Below are positions 32,913-45,076 of a stretch of 64,000 nt of DNA, piece after piece. The stretch lies in contig NC_081545.1 of NCBI RefSeq assembly GCF_901000735.1, forward strand, positions 6,129,540 to 6,193,539, in the 5' to 3' direction. The position numbers were made by a program, and so were the translations under genes. Position 1 is the first letter of the stretch. Every line of letters begins with the position of its first letter. This DNA comes from Corylus avellana (Eukaryota; Streptophyta; Magnoliopsida; Fagales; Betulaceae). The notes beneath the pieces were generated by a model. The model had not been told where the DNA came from. It searched no databases and saw only the letters and a list, made by a program, of their open reading frames with translations.

Positions 32913-34619
32913 ATGCTGCTGGGGGACACCACATGGTCCCCTAATTCAGTGGATACAATATTAATTGGCACAACAGAGGCAGCAAGAGAGATAGAAGGTA
33001 TAACCTTTTTCTTTTTTCTAGAAGCTTTGAAGAAAGACCTTGCTGGGAGCTGCAGAAGTTTGTTTGGAATGGAGTCCATAGGAGTGGGAGATTCCAACTC
33101 ATCAGGTGTGGGAGCTATCAGAGGCGAGCTACAAGAGCCTTTCTTACATGGGAGAAGATCCCCAGTCAGCCTAGCTCTTTTCTTTTTTACCAGAGAAGGG
33201 TTATAACCTGGAGGGGAAGGCTTTACAGGTTTGTGTAGGCGTGGTGGGAAGAGGGAAGAACGAGTGTTTTTTGAGGGGCTAGCTTTTTTGGAATTGTTTG
33301 AAATTTTTTTCCCGGGTAGATTTGAAGGGTTAGTTAATACCGTTGGCTTGAAAGTGAAATCTGATGTGGAGGGGAGAGGTAGAGTCATGTTTGGGCTTAA
33401 TGGGAGACTAATGAATAGAGAAGGTTGGGCTTTAGTGGAGGGCCCAGGTAGATCTTGGTTCGAAACTAACGAGCAGTTGGGAGTGAGAAGATAACTGATT
33501 TGGAGGTTGGGATATGGGATGGATAAGAGATTGATGTGGAGTTGGTGGTATGGCTGTGTTGTCCAGAGCAGTAGCAGTGGAGGGGATAAAGGTGATGGCA
33601 TTTAATGAAGGAGTTGGTGGTATGGCTGTGTTGTCCAGAGCAGAAGCGGTGGAGGGGATAAAGGTGATGGCATTTAATGAAGGAGAGGTGGGGAGTGATG
33701 TCACAAAAGTTTGAGATATTTTCTGCTGCATGAGTCGTGTAGAGTCTAGCTGAGTTTGGGCATTGTGAACAGGAGTTTGGCTAGCTTCACTAGACTGAGT
33801 TAACTCATTTGGCCTATTTTGAGAAGATGAAGGTTGTGTTTGGGTTATGGTAATGGCAGGGCAGGTTTTTGTAATGGGGAAGTTTGACAGCATGTTAGAG
33901 AAGATGTTAACTTGGAGAGAAACAGCATACTTCTCAGGAAATCTATCTTCGGGTGGAGCAGTGCAATGGAAGAGTTTATGACCAATCCTTCCACAAGAAG
34001 AGCAGTATATATCCAATCTCTCATATTTCAGAAAAATCCAGAGAGACTCACCTCCATCTCTACGAAAAATGAACCCAGGCTTCAGAGGGTTCCCCACTTC
34101 AATATCCACAAGAAGCCTTAGAAAGCTTCTGAACGTTTTCTTTTCACCACTTAAAGCATCTACCTTGATAAGCTTTCCCAGGCCTTTCCCAATAGAAATG
34201 GCAATCTTTGTAGTCATATTGATTAGAGGAAGCCCGTGAACTTGGATCCAAAAGGGGGCTTTGTTGAAAGGTAGTTCCCCTAAAGTAGCTTGAGGATGCC
34301 ATTGCTGGAGAATGATGAGGAAGCCATTGACATTCCAAGTGACTTGTTTCTGAATTCTTGCTAGGTGTTCAGGCTTGGAAAGTTTGAACAAAAATTTGTT
34401 AGGACCTAAAACAGCATGCGAGAAGGGGACAGCAAATTCCCAAGCTTTTGAAAGGGCTGCAAAGACAGCCTGGTTGTTTAGAGTTTTATGAGAGATGACA
34501 TGTCCTACCAAAGGTAGGCATTCATCCGTGGCTGTTTCAGCTGTTAAGGACTCAATCTGGGATGAAGGATCATCCCAAGAGAGAGCCTCTGTCTGGGCAA
34601 TAAGACTCTCAATATCCAT
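32909..34619 (-). pseudogene. LINE-B ORF1 (DUF4283 and zinc knuckle), apparently frameshifted
   Basis: The first frame (34,619-33,432, 395 codons) starts MDIESL and has a DUF4283-type region (about 30-180) and one CCHC knuckle, C206-x2-C209-x4-H214-x4-C219. A Ser/Thr/Pro/Gln-rich tail follows, with a 24-residue in-frame tandem duplication (TPSLNAITFIPSTA...). This frame stops at 33,432. A second frame, open from about 33,601 to 32,909, is basic and Pro/Ser-rich (230 codons) and ends with TGA overlapping the ORF2 ATG. The simplest reading is one ORF1 with a single frame change between 33,432 and 33,601. A real indel, an assembly error or recoding cannot be told apart from sequence alone. ORF1 would bind the LINE RNA. 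Confidence 0.8.
33541..33684 (-). repeat. 72-bp tandem duplication inside LINE-B ORF1
   Basis: 33,541-33,612 and 33,613-33,684 are near-identical (differences such as gtagcagt/gaagcggt). The unit is 24 codons and in frame. It lies at the point where the ORF1 frame changes. Confidence 0.9.
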
Positions 34620-34821
34620 AGGGGAGAAAGGTAGTGAGGAAAAGGATGAGAAGGGAGTAAAAAGGAGAGAAAGGAGTAAAGATTTCAGGTTGACTGGGGG
34701 AGGAAGAAAAGTTTAGGGGAAAACTTTCTTCAAGGGGAGCTCTTTCAGAGAGAGAGCGAGACAAAAGGTTGGATTTACTCCTTTATTTTTCTCCCTTCTC
34801 CTTTAGCCATATATATTTGTT

Positions 34822-35960
34822 AAATATTCACAAATTGTCGAAGAAGAAGACACCCTTCTTAGGTCGACGCGCACGCAATAACATGGCTAACTTTGATTAA
34901 TTTCTATATTAAAGTTGGCCACGTTTGTTAAATATATCCAAATTGTCCCCCCAAACGAAAACACTTTCTATAAAATCATTATCAAATGAAACATTTGTGT
35001 TTCAAGTGAAATTATTCTAAAGGTAGTGCTATTACGTACTGTACCGGATTCATTACTGTCTACCACTCACTTATATATAGACAAGTTGGTTAGAAACGAG
35101 GAAATGGATGATGAGGAACTAAAGCCGATGGAGAAATTAAGGTAGAGGTTATTGTTTTGATTTCTATAGTGTTCTTTAACGAGAGTGCTTATCTACAAAA
35201 CTTTTTTCTTCCCATCTTCTGTAGACTTTTATATCCACTGCAATGATCAGTCAACTTTGATTTTCTATTTCAAATTATGAAATTTAGGCCATTTTTTAAC
35301 ATTAGAACGCTTTGAAAATGTCACTTAATAAAAAAGTAGTATGTTATTATCGAAAATTAAATATATTTTTATTGGGTCCTTGTTCTCCCTTTTATAAAAA
35401 AGTTTTGAACCAAAAAGTGCACTTTTTAAACACACCCCCATAACAAACTCTCTAAATCTCTCTCTCTAATCTATTAAATATTTCTTTTAATTCTTTCATT
35501 ATTGTTTCTTTATCCTCATGGTAGTTGGAAGATTTACTCTTATGGTAATCCATTCCCCTCCCTCCTAATAATTATTTTTTCCTTCTAGTCGAGTGAATGT
35601 TAAATTTGGAATTGTAATTCATTAATCATAGGTAAGACAATATTAATCACAAAGTACGTAAATTACATACTGTCTTTCCATAAATTACATGATAATACAT
35701 CTTTTGTTAAACAGAAGCAACTAATTCATACAACAACATAATATTTATATCTCCACAAGAAAATTTGCTTATGAGATAGTTTTGTGAATGTTATGTTATG
35801 TCAAGTTCTTACAAATTTGCTTGTGGGAACAAAACCACAAAATTTCTGTCATTTGGCACTTTACAGCTAGGCTATTACATGCACAGCCACAACCAGCAAA
35901 GCATTTGAGTTTGTTATGATGACTTTTTCACTTCCTTTGCTAACGTTTTCTAAAATCTCA
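34822..35960. other. Intergenic AT-rich spacer, no gene
   Basis: Contains diverged repeats of the target-site neighbourhood (gttaaatatt, caaattgtc near 34,820 and 34,927) and homopolymer runs. No coding signal, RNA gene or clear repeat is recognised. Confidence 0.6.
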
Positions 35961-35964
35961 AACG

Positions 35965-36430
35965 GTTTAGAAGTGAAACAGAAACAATGAAGTAAAAGGA
36001 CATGACTCTCAAATGCAAGAAGACGCACGTACACCTATTAAATTATTTCCCTCCTCGTATTATCTCAGTAGAACTGCATTAAACCACGTACGTACGTATG
36101 GCTTATTCAAAGCGCATTTACACCACTGCTTTTCTTTTTCTGTCCAAGAAAGTGTGAAAAGTGACAAGTGCGTAACATTGCATCATTTGTCCTGCACATT
36201 GACTATCTCACGTGAACGATCGACAATATCTGACCTAAATCGGAATACCTACGTACATTGAATGATTGTTGAATTCCTGGGAGTTTGGGCCTACCTATCA
36301 AACTTTCTATTGGATCCCTATTACAGCTATGCTTTTTTCTGTCCAAGAAGTACTGAAGATGACAGGTGCGATTCTCCGGCCAAAGCAAACTTTGCACAAT
36401 GTCACTCGATCACGTGAACGACTGATAATT
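35965..36430. repeat. Repeated promoter-like block (two local units, third copy at 11,150-11,395)
   Basis: The order gaaacagaaacaatgaagta, ctgtccaagaa(a)gt, gacaagtgcg, catcatttgtcctgcaca, cacgtgaac resembles 11,150-11,395. Within this block, 36,130-36,245 and 36,335-36,430 are themselves related (ctgtccaagaag..., cacgtgaacga). Each unit has a CACGTG G-box. It lies about 1.6 kb upstream of TPS-1. A regulatory role is possible but unproven; it may be a fragment of a repeat. Confidence 0.5.
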
Positions 36431-36485
36431 TACTTGAGTGCTTGATGCTTCTATTTACTAGGCGTGCATGTTATGCTTTCGACTG

Positions 36486-36737
36486 TGTTTGGCAATGGAA
36501 TGATAAAAAGGAGTAAAATGGTACTGTAACATATTTGATTAATATGAGAGAGAAAAAAATAAGGATGTTTTGTATAAAAAAAGTGAGAAAAAAAAAAATT
36601 TATTTTGTAGTGATTTTTTTATTTAAATAGCAATAAAAAATGATTGATGTGATGTAAAAAGTAAGAATGTTATAGTTGATTTTGAAAAAAAAAATTTTGA
36701 TTTTTGGGTCCAGTCCAATCGGGACCTTTGCCAAACA
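36486..36737. mobile_element. MITE-like element with 13-bp terminal inverted repeats
   Basis: 252 bp, AT-rich, non-coding. The left end tgtttggcaatgg pairs with the right end cctttgccaaaca (one mismatch). I could not identify a convincing target-site duplication, so the class (hAT-like?) is a guess. Confidence 0.5.
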
Positions 36738-37160
36738 TTGCCAAGGAAATCGCCCACGAAAACACCGGTAGAATTCAAGAGAGGACAAACAATTTTTTAT
36801 CTCTAAGTATGAACCAACTGAGAAATGATATGTGTTCTTCTAGTGTTTTTATGGTGTCCTACTAATTGTGATATGGCTTTTAAAATCACCAAAAGATTAA
36901 AAGTCAATAATGATAATCTCAAATTCAACAGTGATTTTAAAAACCACATCACAGTCGAGAAGACACCAGGAAAACATTAAAAAAACACATAGTACTTTTC
37001 CGAACCAACCACATGAAATTTTATGGAAATATTTCATATATAAAAATAAAACATGTTGATGTAATAAAATAATATCATAGATACAATGATAAGTTTCTTT
37101 CATCTAAATATGATTTATGCTTTGTTTAACTATTTGAATGTCACTGTCCCAATCAATTTC
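36738..37160. other. AT-rich spacer, no gene
   Basis: No coding frame or repeat structure is recognised. Confidence 0.5.
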
Positions 37161-37640
37161 TAGATATGTAGCATATTTCGGTGAATCACGTCTAACGCCG
37201 GGCAGGTCTAACGCTAGGCAGAACTAATATTGTTTTGACAGTGTATGATAGTAGCATAAACTAATAATTGAATATTGAAAAGTGAATTTAGAAGGAGAAA
37301 AAATAACAAATACGGAAGAGAAATATCCTAATTACCCCAAATAAGCAAAGAGGGAAATAACCCTGAAAGATTTAAATTTAATTGATACTTAATACTGAAT
37401 TGAAAAATAACAAAGACTATATATATGCCTTTATATAGGGTAGGCACCTCTTAATTTAACAAGAAAAAAGAAAACAAATCCTAATTGAAAAATGAAGACC
37501 TAATCCTAATAGAAAAGAGAGAACATAATCCTAATGGAAAAAAGGGAAAACCCAATCCTTATTAAAAATAAAAAATAAAACACACATACATAATTAAAAT
37601 AATAGTTATGTCAATTTTCTTCTGCATCAACGACCATGGC
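37160..37640 (-). mobile_element. LTR-like fragment, minus orientation
   Basis: On the minus strand there is tgatgcagaagaaaattgac near the start, repeated 'ttaggattaggtt'-like phrases, a TATA-like ctatataaaggc (near 37,432) and a later ctgcctagcgttagac. The same order (gatgcaggagag, ttaaggattaag, gttctgcccagca) occurs on the plus strand at about 55,308-55,865 in TPS-psi3 intron 3. Both look like degraded LTRs of one family; the boundaries are not secure. Confidence 0.4.
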
Positions 37641-38066
37641 CACTGCCCGGTTCAACAAAACTTTCTCAACTAGACAATAATTTTCTTATTTTTTCATCTC
37701 TGCTACACAAGTAACAATTCTTCCATGTGTTATAATTACTCTGCCATCGGTCAGTGATTTGCTCCCAAAATAAAGCTAAAGAGAATACAAAAGAAAGACT
37801 AGAGATGTAAGATCACTACTCGGAAAGTCTCGTATAAAACAAAACGTTAAAAAACGACTAAAGGGAATCGAAACCCTAAAAAAAAAAAAAAAAAGGTTTT
37901 TGGGGAAAAAGAAGTTTCAGCGGCCACTGTTGTACGTAAAGCTATCCTTATGTGAGCTTCCTATGGGAGAGGAATATTGATGTCGTATTGAACCATTTCT
38001 TCCTAAGCAGAAGAGTCATATGTTTGATCATTAACTTTGCTCATGAGATTACCTTCGAGCTTTCCC

Positions 38067-40434
38067 ATGGAAATAACGATTTCCTCCGCCTCCTACACCT
38101 CATGTTGCCTTACGCTTAACTGGCCAAGAAGGGTAGTTCGGCCACAGAATAGAAGAAGCAGCAAGCAAAGCCTCCCAATAATCTCGCCCTTCATGATCGT
38201 CTCAAAGTTGAATGAGTTGCAAAAAGTGCATCCACGGCGATCAGCTGAGTACCATCCCAGCATTTGGGACCTCAAACTCATTGAGTCCTTAAGCACCCAT
38301 TTCACTGTAAGTCCACTTATTCTCACATCTTAAATTACCGCTTATTTTAAAAGTGTTTCTTAATTTAATCATTTAAACAATACCTTATAATTATGTACGT
38401 GATCTTGCAGTATGAGTTGTATGATACTCGACTGGAGGAGTTGAAACAAAATGCTAAATGCTTGCTGACGTCCAATAAAGATCCTTGTGCTCTATTAAAC
38501 CTTGTTTCCACGATGCAGCGGTTAGGAGTTGCTTACCACTTTGAAAAGGAGATTGAAGAGGCTCTTGCTCTTTTGTATCCACATCTCACTACCAATATTT
38601 ACACCACCGCTTTGCAGTTTCGAGTTTTAAGACAACATGGTTTTTCGATTACCTCAGGTGATGTCATAGTTTCACCAAACCTATATGTTTTTCGTTTTGT
38701 TTCTATGAAGCCTCTGAGTCATTTTGGCAAAACATGCAGATGTGTTTGACAAATTCAAAAGCAGCGATGGGAGATTCATGGACAGCTTAAGCAGTGACAT
38801 GGAGGGACTTCTGAGTTTGTATGAAGCCTCACACCTAGGAATGCATGGAGAAAATATTTTGGAAGAAGGCAAGGATTTTAGCATAAAAAACTTGAAATCA
38901 TTAATGGGAAAATTGGACAGTGATTCAGCTGAGCAAGTGAGACAATCAATGGAAACCCCCCTGTATTGGAGGATGCAAAGAGTTGAAGCACGGAACTTTA
39001 TTGATGTCTATCAAAAGGATACTGCAAAAAACTTGACTTTGCTTGAGCTGGCTAAGTTAGATTACAATCTAGTGCAATCCGTATATCAGCGAGAGCTTGA
39101 AGAGTTAGCAAGGTAAACCTTACTTTGATCCATATTCTTCAATGGAAGACTTCGCATAAGATAATTAACATGTTTGAGTTTGATTCATATATATAGGTGG
39201 TGGAGAGACTTGGGTTTTAAAGATAAGCTACCCTTCTCAAGGGACAGGTTGATGGAGAATTATTTGTGGGCCATGGGGATCATTTTTGAGCCCCAGTTTT
39301 CAAAGTGCAGGATCGGCATCACCAAATTTGTATGCATATTATTAGCTATTGATGACATGTATGATATATATGGATCGCTTGATGAGCTTGAATCCTTCAC
39401 TGATGCTGTGGATCGGTATAAGAACAAAACAAACACCATTAATTATCAACTCTACCACAGTTTATTTTATTTTGTCCAAACCATTATTACTTGGATCACA
39501 AATATTGTAACTTTTTTCTTGTCTATCCTCTTCTAATATTTTGTGCAGATGGGAGATGAAGGCAACGGAGGACCTTCCCCAATATATGAAGATCTGCTAT
39601 GTTGCCACGCTTAACTATGTTAATGAAGTGGTCTATGATGTCCTCAAAGATCAGGACTTGGACACTTTCCCCTACATTAAGGAAGCAGTAAGAAAACTAC
39701 AATAATTAACAGAAACGTACACATTTGTGATGGGCATGAAATGTGTCTGATTGGCATTCATTAGTTTTTCATTGCAGTGGTCAAATCTTTGTAGATCACA
39801 TTTAACAGAAGCGCGGTGGTTTTCCAGTGGATACACTCCAACTGTGGACGAGTACTTGGAAAATTCATCGATTTCTGTGGGTGGTCCTGCAGCCATTTTC
39901 CTTGCTTATCTTCTACTTGGGTGCACCATATCAAAAGATGCACTTGATTGCTTCAAGCATGATTCTGAGCCAATATATTGGGCATCCCTCATAACTCGAT
40001 TAAGTGATGATTTGGGGACTTCGGAGGTACAAATATTTGCAATTAAGCAACAAATTTTGACAATGAAAGTACATATTTATATATTAATTAGATAGATATG
40101 GCTTTTTACTCTATATGCATTCTCTTTCTTCTATTGGTAGGCTGAGAGCAAGAGAGGGGATGTGGCGAAATCCATCGAGTGCTACATGGTACAAGAAAGT
40201 GTATCCAAAGAAGAAGCTCAAGATCACATAAAGAGATTAATCAACTATTCATGGAGAAAACTGAATGAGAAGGGTGCCAAAAGTTCCCTCCCAAAATCCG
40301 TTGTGAAGATGTCAATAAACATGGCTCGCACTGCTCAGTGCATCTACCAACATGGAGATGGTCTTGGGACATCGACTGGGGTGATTAAAGATCACTTGAC
40401 CTCGTTAATTGTCAAACCTATCCCTTTTGAATAA
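38067..40434 (+). CDS. TPS-b-type terpene synthase (TPS-1), seven exons, intact
   Basis: Exons 38,067-38,306, 38,411-38,657, 38,740-39,112, 39,197-39,415, 39,549-39,687, 39,778-40,026 and 40,141-40,434, all GT-AG, total 1761 nt (586 aa plus stop). Residues 1-56 look like a plastid transit peptide (Ser-rich, basic, few acidic). RR(x)8W is at 57-67, RDR at 302-304, DDMYD at 339-343, and the NSE/DTE motif DDLGTSEAE at 483-491 spans exons 6 and 7. The DDxxD and NSE motifs bind Mg2+ and the diphosphate. The RR(x)8W and transit peptide point to a plastid TPS-b enzyme using geranyl diphosphate (or dimethylallyl diphosphate for isoprene/hemiterpene members). The product cannot be predicted. Start chosen by analogy with MEI... 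of TPS-psi3. It lies tail-to-tail with its close relative TPS-psi2. Confidence 0.93.
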
Positions 40435-41697
40435 ACTTAGTGTAGGGGGATATGCGTTAAATAAAAATAACACTATCTCTTGTTTTATTAATTTATCTCT
40501 CTAAACTCAATATTTTAAAAGACCTGGATGTATTTAATTTATCTTGCACTTCCCAATTTTTTTTTTTTTTTTTTCAAAAGTTAGTTTCTAAATTATGTGT
40601 CACCATCCCATTAAATTTAATATTTTGGAAAATGTGACACCAACTCATAGGACGGTAACACATGCATCATTTGAAAACTTACTTTTGAAAAAATAAAAAA
40701 TAAAAAAAATAAATAAATCCAAAAGTCACATGCTCAAATGTGCTGAGCCCAAAGCGAAAGGCAACCCAAACGGATTGGTGCACTCTCCTAGATCATCACT
40801 TTGAGGTGGACATCCATAAGCCTCTGTTTGAACCCAAAACTGTGTGGTGGAATGTTGGATAATTATCATAATTTAGTTAATATTTTAACACTTTTTTATT
40901 TGTGTACTAAAACTCCATAAATGATAAAGATAAAGTTTGAATTTAAAACATTTATTCTGATAACATATTAAATCATCACTTATTTTTAAAAAAAAGTTAA
41001 ATTACTAGGAATAAGTAAATTTAATTATTTAATCTCGCTGAGAGTTCTGCCTAGATGCTATTTTTAGTAGGGCTAGTAAAACAGGTTGGTGGGTCGAGTT
41101 CGATTCGACCTGCTTGACCCACCAATCTGATAAGGGTAAATCAAAAGATGATTCATTTATCTAATCATGTCAAACTCTTAAACTTGAACACGACTCGTGA
41201 GTGACTCGACACAATCTGTATTCCATGTATATATATATAGATGTACAATTGAAAGTTTAAAAACTAAAGATAACATTACAATTTCAAACTATAGTTACAC
41301 TTTACCCCCCAAAGTTTGGAGCGATTTTTAATTCGACCTCCAATGTTTTAATTTTTGCAATGCCTTTCCCCCCCCCAAAAAAAAACTTCCAAATTTTTGC
41401 AATTCAACCAATTTTATCCCAAAATTCCCATATTGCCCATAATTTTATTTTATAAAAAAAAAAAAAAAAATTGGGGGTGCAAAAATGGCCAGATTTCGAT
41501 TTATTTTTTATTTTTTATCGTCACTACCTTAATAATGTCATTTTTTGGGCCAAAATATTATTAAGGAGTCATCAATTGTGGGAATTTTCGTAGGGCATAA
41601 AACATATATTAACATAACATATCATCCAATTGAAATAAAAACATCATTATCGTTTTTGAAAACCATTTCAAAAACATTATTTTACCTAGTAAGTAAT
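40435..41697. other. Spacer downstream of TPS-1, no gene
   Basis: Poly(T)/poly(A) runs and AT-rich sequence. The tract 41,270-41,400 (ttacaatttcaaactatagttacactttaccccccaaag) resembles a degraded end of a non-autonomous DNA transposon, but no partner end was found. Confidence 0.5.
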
Positions 41698-42650
41698 TGT
41701 AGTACCTCGAGTGTTTATTAAGGTTGTGATTAGTTCTAGGGGGGCCAATGGGTTTGTTAAGTTAATTAGGTTCATTGGAAGTGAGAATTTGATTTTTGGC
41801 TTTCAGCCTAATGTTCGATTTTGTTATATACTGAATGTCCAATCTAAAACCCTAAGACCGTTGGAACAACAGTACACCGAATATTTCAAGGAACACTCGA
41901 TTCCCGAATGTTTCACACCTAGCAGTATTGTGTAAATCAGCTCATTTTTATCCTTTGTTTTTTCTAACCTATAAATACCACACCCTCTTTGACCCTTTAG
42001 CTTATTTCTGCCCTTTAGTGTTACGTTTTGTGTGAGTGTGTGTGAGAGCTTTGGAAAAGAATGAGAGTTCTTGGTTGTTTTTGGTTTCAAGGAGGTAACT
42101 TTCTTAACTTAACTCATTCCTTATATTGTTGTTACTGTCTACGTGTTTTTCATAGCTTAACTCATAGGTTTTTAAGCTTGTAATTGTGTTGTTGGTGTTA
42201 ATACTAGCTTCATGATGGTTTAGAGTGTTAATGATGTTTGATGTAGTTCTTTTTGCATGGATGTGTTACTATGGCTTAGGACACCATTAGGGATCTTGTT
42301 AAGACCAGAACTTGCCTAGAACTAGTTTGGTAGATTTTTGGTTCAAAATGGATTTTCTACCCGGCACTAAACATTTGACCTTCGATGTCCGAATGTTCGA
42401 TGTCGTGCATAAACTTTTGATACTCATTGTCCGAACGTTAGATGGTTAGGCAGAAAGTCTATTTTGAATATATTAAGATTTATGGTTTGTTTTAGCTTGG
42501 AATTAGAATTAAAGATAGGACTTTTCTTATATTTCGAGGTTGTAGAGACTTATGAGGACTTTGAGGAAGTGTTGAAGGACCCAAGTGAGTAAAATGTATG
42601 TTATTACTTGAGGAAGTGTCGTATGACCCAAGCCTCACAAATGCATGTTA
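41698..42650 (+). mobile_element. Gypsy-type LTR-like remnant
   Basis: Starts tgtagtacctcgagtg, has a TATA-like cctataaatacc near 41,970 followed by a leader, and repeated 'ccgaa(c/t)gtt' phrases at 42,360-42,440. Similar phrases occur at 51,950-52,020. No right boundary or coding part is visible. Confidence 0.4.
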
Positions 42651-43015
42651 TTACTTTCTTTCTACGTAACATAATTATTTTATATATCAAACTGCGTTTA
42701 CAAATTTCGTAAAATACATTTTGAATTATTGTGAACTCTACTTTGTGAAAATATATGTTGATTAAACAAGATAATGTAAATAATAAAACTTTTAAAAGCG
42801 TGATTGTAAAAGACAAAAATAATGAAATTGCTTTATATGACATGATCCAACTTGAGTGAGGCATCATCAATAGGAAGTCTAAAACACTCAAAAGATCATA
42901 GTTTGTGCATTCTTAACAAAAGGGTAGATACCAAAGAAGTCCATTATTTTTATATTTATGTTTTTTTTCAACATGAACATTAATTGCTTACACAAACATG
43001 GTGGATCTTGTCACA

Positions 43016-45076
43016 CTAAGTTTGTTCAATAGGGATAGGTTTAACAATTAACGATGTCAAATGATCTTTAATCACCCCAGTTGATGTCCCAAGACCATCT
43101 CCATGTTGGTAGACGCATTGAGCAGTGCGAGCCATGTTTATTGACATCTTCACAACGGATTTTGGGAAGGAACTTTTGGCACTCTCCTCATTCAGCTTTG
43201 TCCATGAATATCAGATTATAATCTTTATGTGATCTTGAGCTTCCTCTTTGGATACACTTTCTTGTTCCATGTAGCACTCTGAATTTTGCCACATCACCTC
43301 TCTTGCTTTAAGCCTACCAATAGAAGAAACAGAAAGTAGAGTAAAAGGTCATATCAATCTAATTGGTATATATATACGTCTTCCATTTTCAACCTTTGTT
43401 GCTTAATTGCAAAAATTTGCACCCCCGAAGTCCCCAAATCGCTTAGTCGAGTTATGAGGGAGGCCCAATATATTGGCTCAGAATCATGCTTGAAGCAATT
43501 AAGTGCATCTTTTGATATGGTGCACCCAAGCAAAACATAAGCATGGACAATGGCTGCAGGACCACCCACAGAAATCAATGAATTTTCTAAGTACTTGTCC
43601 ACAGTTGGAGTGTATCCACTGGAAAACCACCGCGCTTCTATTAAATGTGATCTACAAAGATTTGACCACTGCATTGAAAAACTAATTAATGCCAATTAGA
43701 TATCGCCATTAGAAATGAGAAAACTTCACTTACCTCTTATATTTATGTATTTTTGTAATCATATCATTAATATTTTAAAATTACAATGTCAGGTTATTTA
43801 TTTTAAAAACTCTGTAATGTCACTCCTATATATTTAAAAATCTTTGAGGTTAAATCAGCCGGTAAAAAAGTAAAATGTACTTATATTTATGTAAAACTAA
43901 AACTAAAACTGAGAAAAAAAAAAAAAAAACACTCGTTGGTTTTGCAAAACATGCATGTGGCTTGGGCGCTTGGCTTTGGTTGTGGGTCTGTTGACCTACG
44001 GCTCGCCAAGGCCGGTGACCAACTTTTCTTGGCCGTGGGTCGGGTGCCCTTTAAATTTTTCTTCTTTTTTTTTTTTTTTGTTTTTTGTTTTTTAACAAAA
44101 AAATTCTGACAGAGTTGTAATATTGCAAAGTTTTTAAACTTTACCACCCATCATAGAAAATTTTTAAAGTTTGAAGATATGATTGCAAAACAAATTGAAA
44201 TATCACGTGTTAAGTGAAGGTTTTTTTTTTTTTTGGCTGGTAGAGTTAAACAGCATTAATCAAATCTACGTACACCCCATTAATTCAAGAATTCACTTCA
44301 ATTTTCTTACCGCTTCCTTAATGTAGCTAGGGGAAAGTATCCAAGTCCTGATCTTTGTTGACATCAAAGACGACTTCATTAACATAGTTAAGCATGGCAA
44401 CATAGCAGATCTTCATATGTTGGGGAAGATCCTCCATGGCTTTCATGTCCCATCTGCTCAAAATATTAGAAAAGGACAGACAAGAAAAAAGTTACAATAT
44501 TTGTAATCTAAGTGATGATCCGGTTTGGACAAAATAAAAATAAACAATAGTAGCGTTGATAATTATTGATGTTTGTTTAGTCTTTATACCGATCCACAGC
44601 ATCAGTGAAGGATTCAAGCCCATCCAGCGATCCATATATATCATACATGTCATCAATAGCTAATAATATGCATACAAATTTGGTGATGCCTATCCTGCAC
44701 TTGGAAAATTGCGCCTCGAAAATGATCCCCGTCGCCCACAAATAATTCTCCATCAACTTGTCCCTTGAGAAGGGTAGCTTATCTTTAAAACCCAAGTCTC
44801 TCCACCACCTGTGTATATATATATATATATATATATATGAATCAAACTCAAACATGTCAATCTTTTCGCAAGTCTTCCATTGAAGAATATGGATCAAAGT
44901 AAGAGGTTTACCTTGCTAACTCCTGAAGCTCTCGATGATATATGGATTGCACTAGATTGTAATCTAACTTAGCCAGCTCAAGCAAAGTCAAGTTCTTTGC
45001 AGTATCCTTTTGATAGACATCAATAAAGTTCCGTGCTTCAACTCTTTGCATCCTCCAATACAGGGGGATTTCCAAT
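43016..45076 (-). pseudogene. Terpene synthase pseudogene (TPS-psi2), 5'-truncated
   Basis: Exon remnants on the minus strand: part of exon 3 (45,076-44,912), exon 4 (44,808-44,590, with DDMYD), exon 5 (44,453-44,311), exon 6 (43,668-43,423) and exon 7 (43,313-43,016). Sequence and introns are very close to TPS-1. Lesions: exons 1, 2 and half of exon 3 are missing, where the sequence passes into a TIR element. Exon 5 has a 4-bp insertion in the FPYIKEA region. Exon 6 lacks one Asp codon of the NSE motif and ends GTSG instead of GTSE. Exon 7 opens with a nonsense codon (GCT TAA), has a 2-bp deletion and a further TGA. Intron 5 is enlarged to about 640 bp by a foreign insert. No functional product. 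Confidence 0.92.

Larger units (their letters stand above)
28729..34804 (-). mobile_element. LINE-B, full-length young L1-type retrotransposon
   Basis: The element is bounded by a perfect 17-bp target-site duplication, agccatatatatttgtt at 28,712-28,728 and 34,805-34,821. On the minus strand it has a 5' UTR of about 185 bp, ORF1 (34,619 to 32,909, with one frame change), ORF2 (32,912-28,755), a 3' UTR of only about 15 nt and a poly(A) tail (the T run ending at 28,739). The intact 1385-codon ORF2 and the undamaged duplication indicate a recent insertion. Divergence from LINE-A and LINE-C is large at protein level, so it is a different LINE lineage. Confidence 0.93.
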
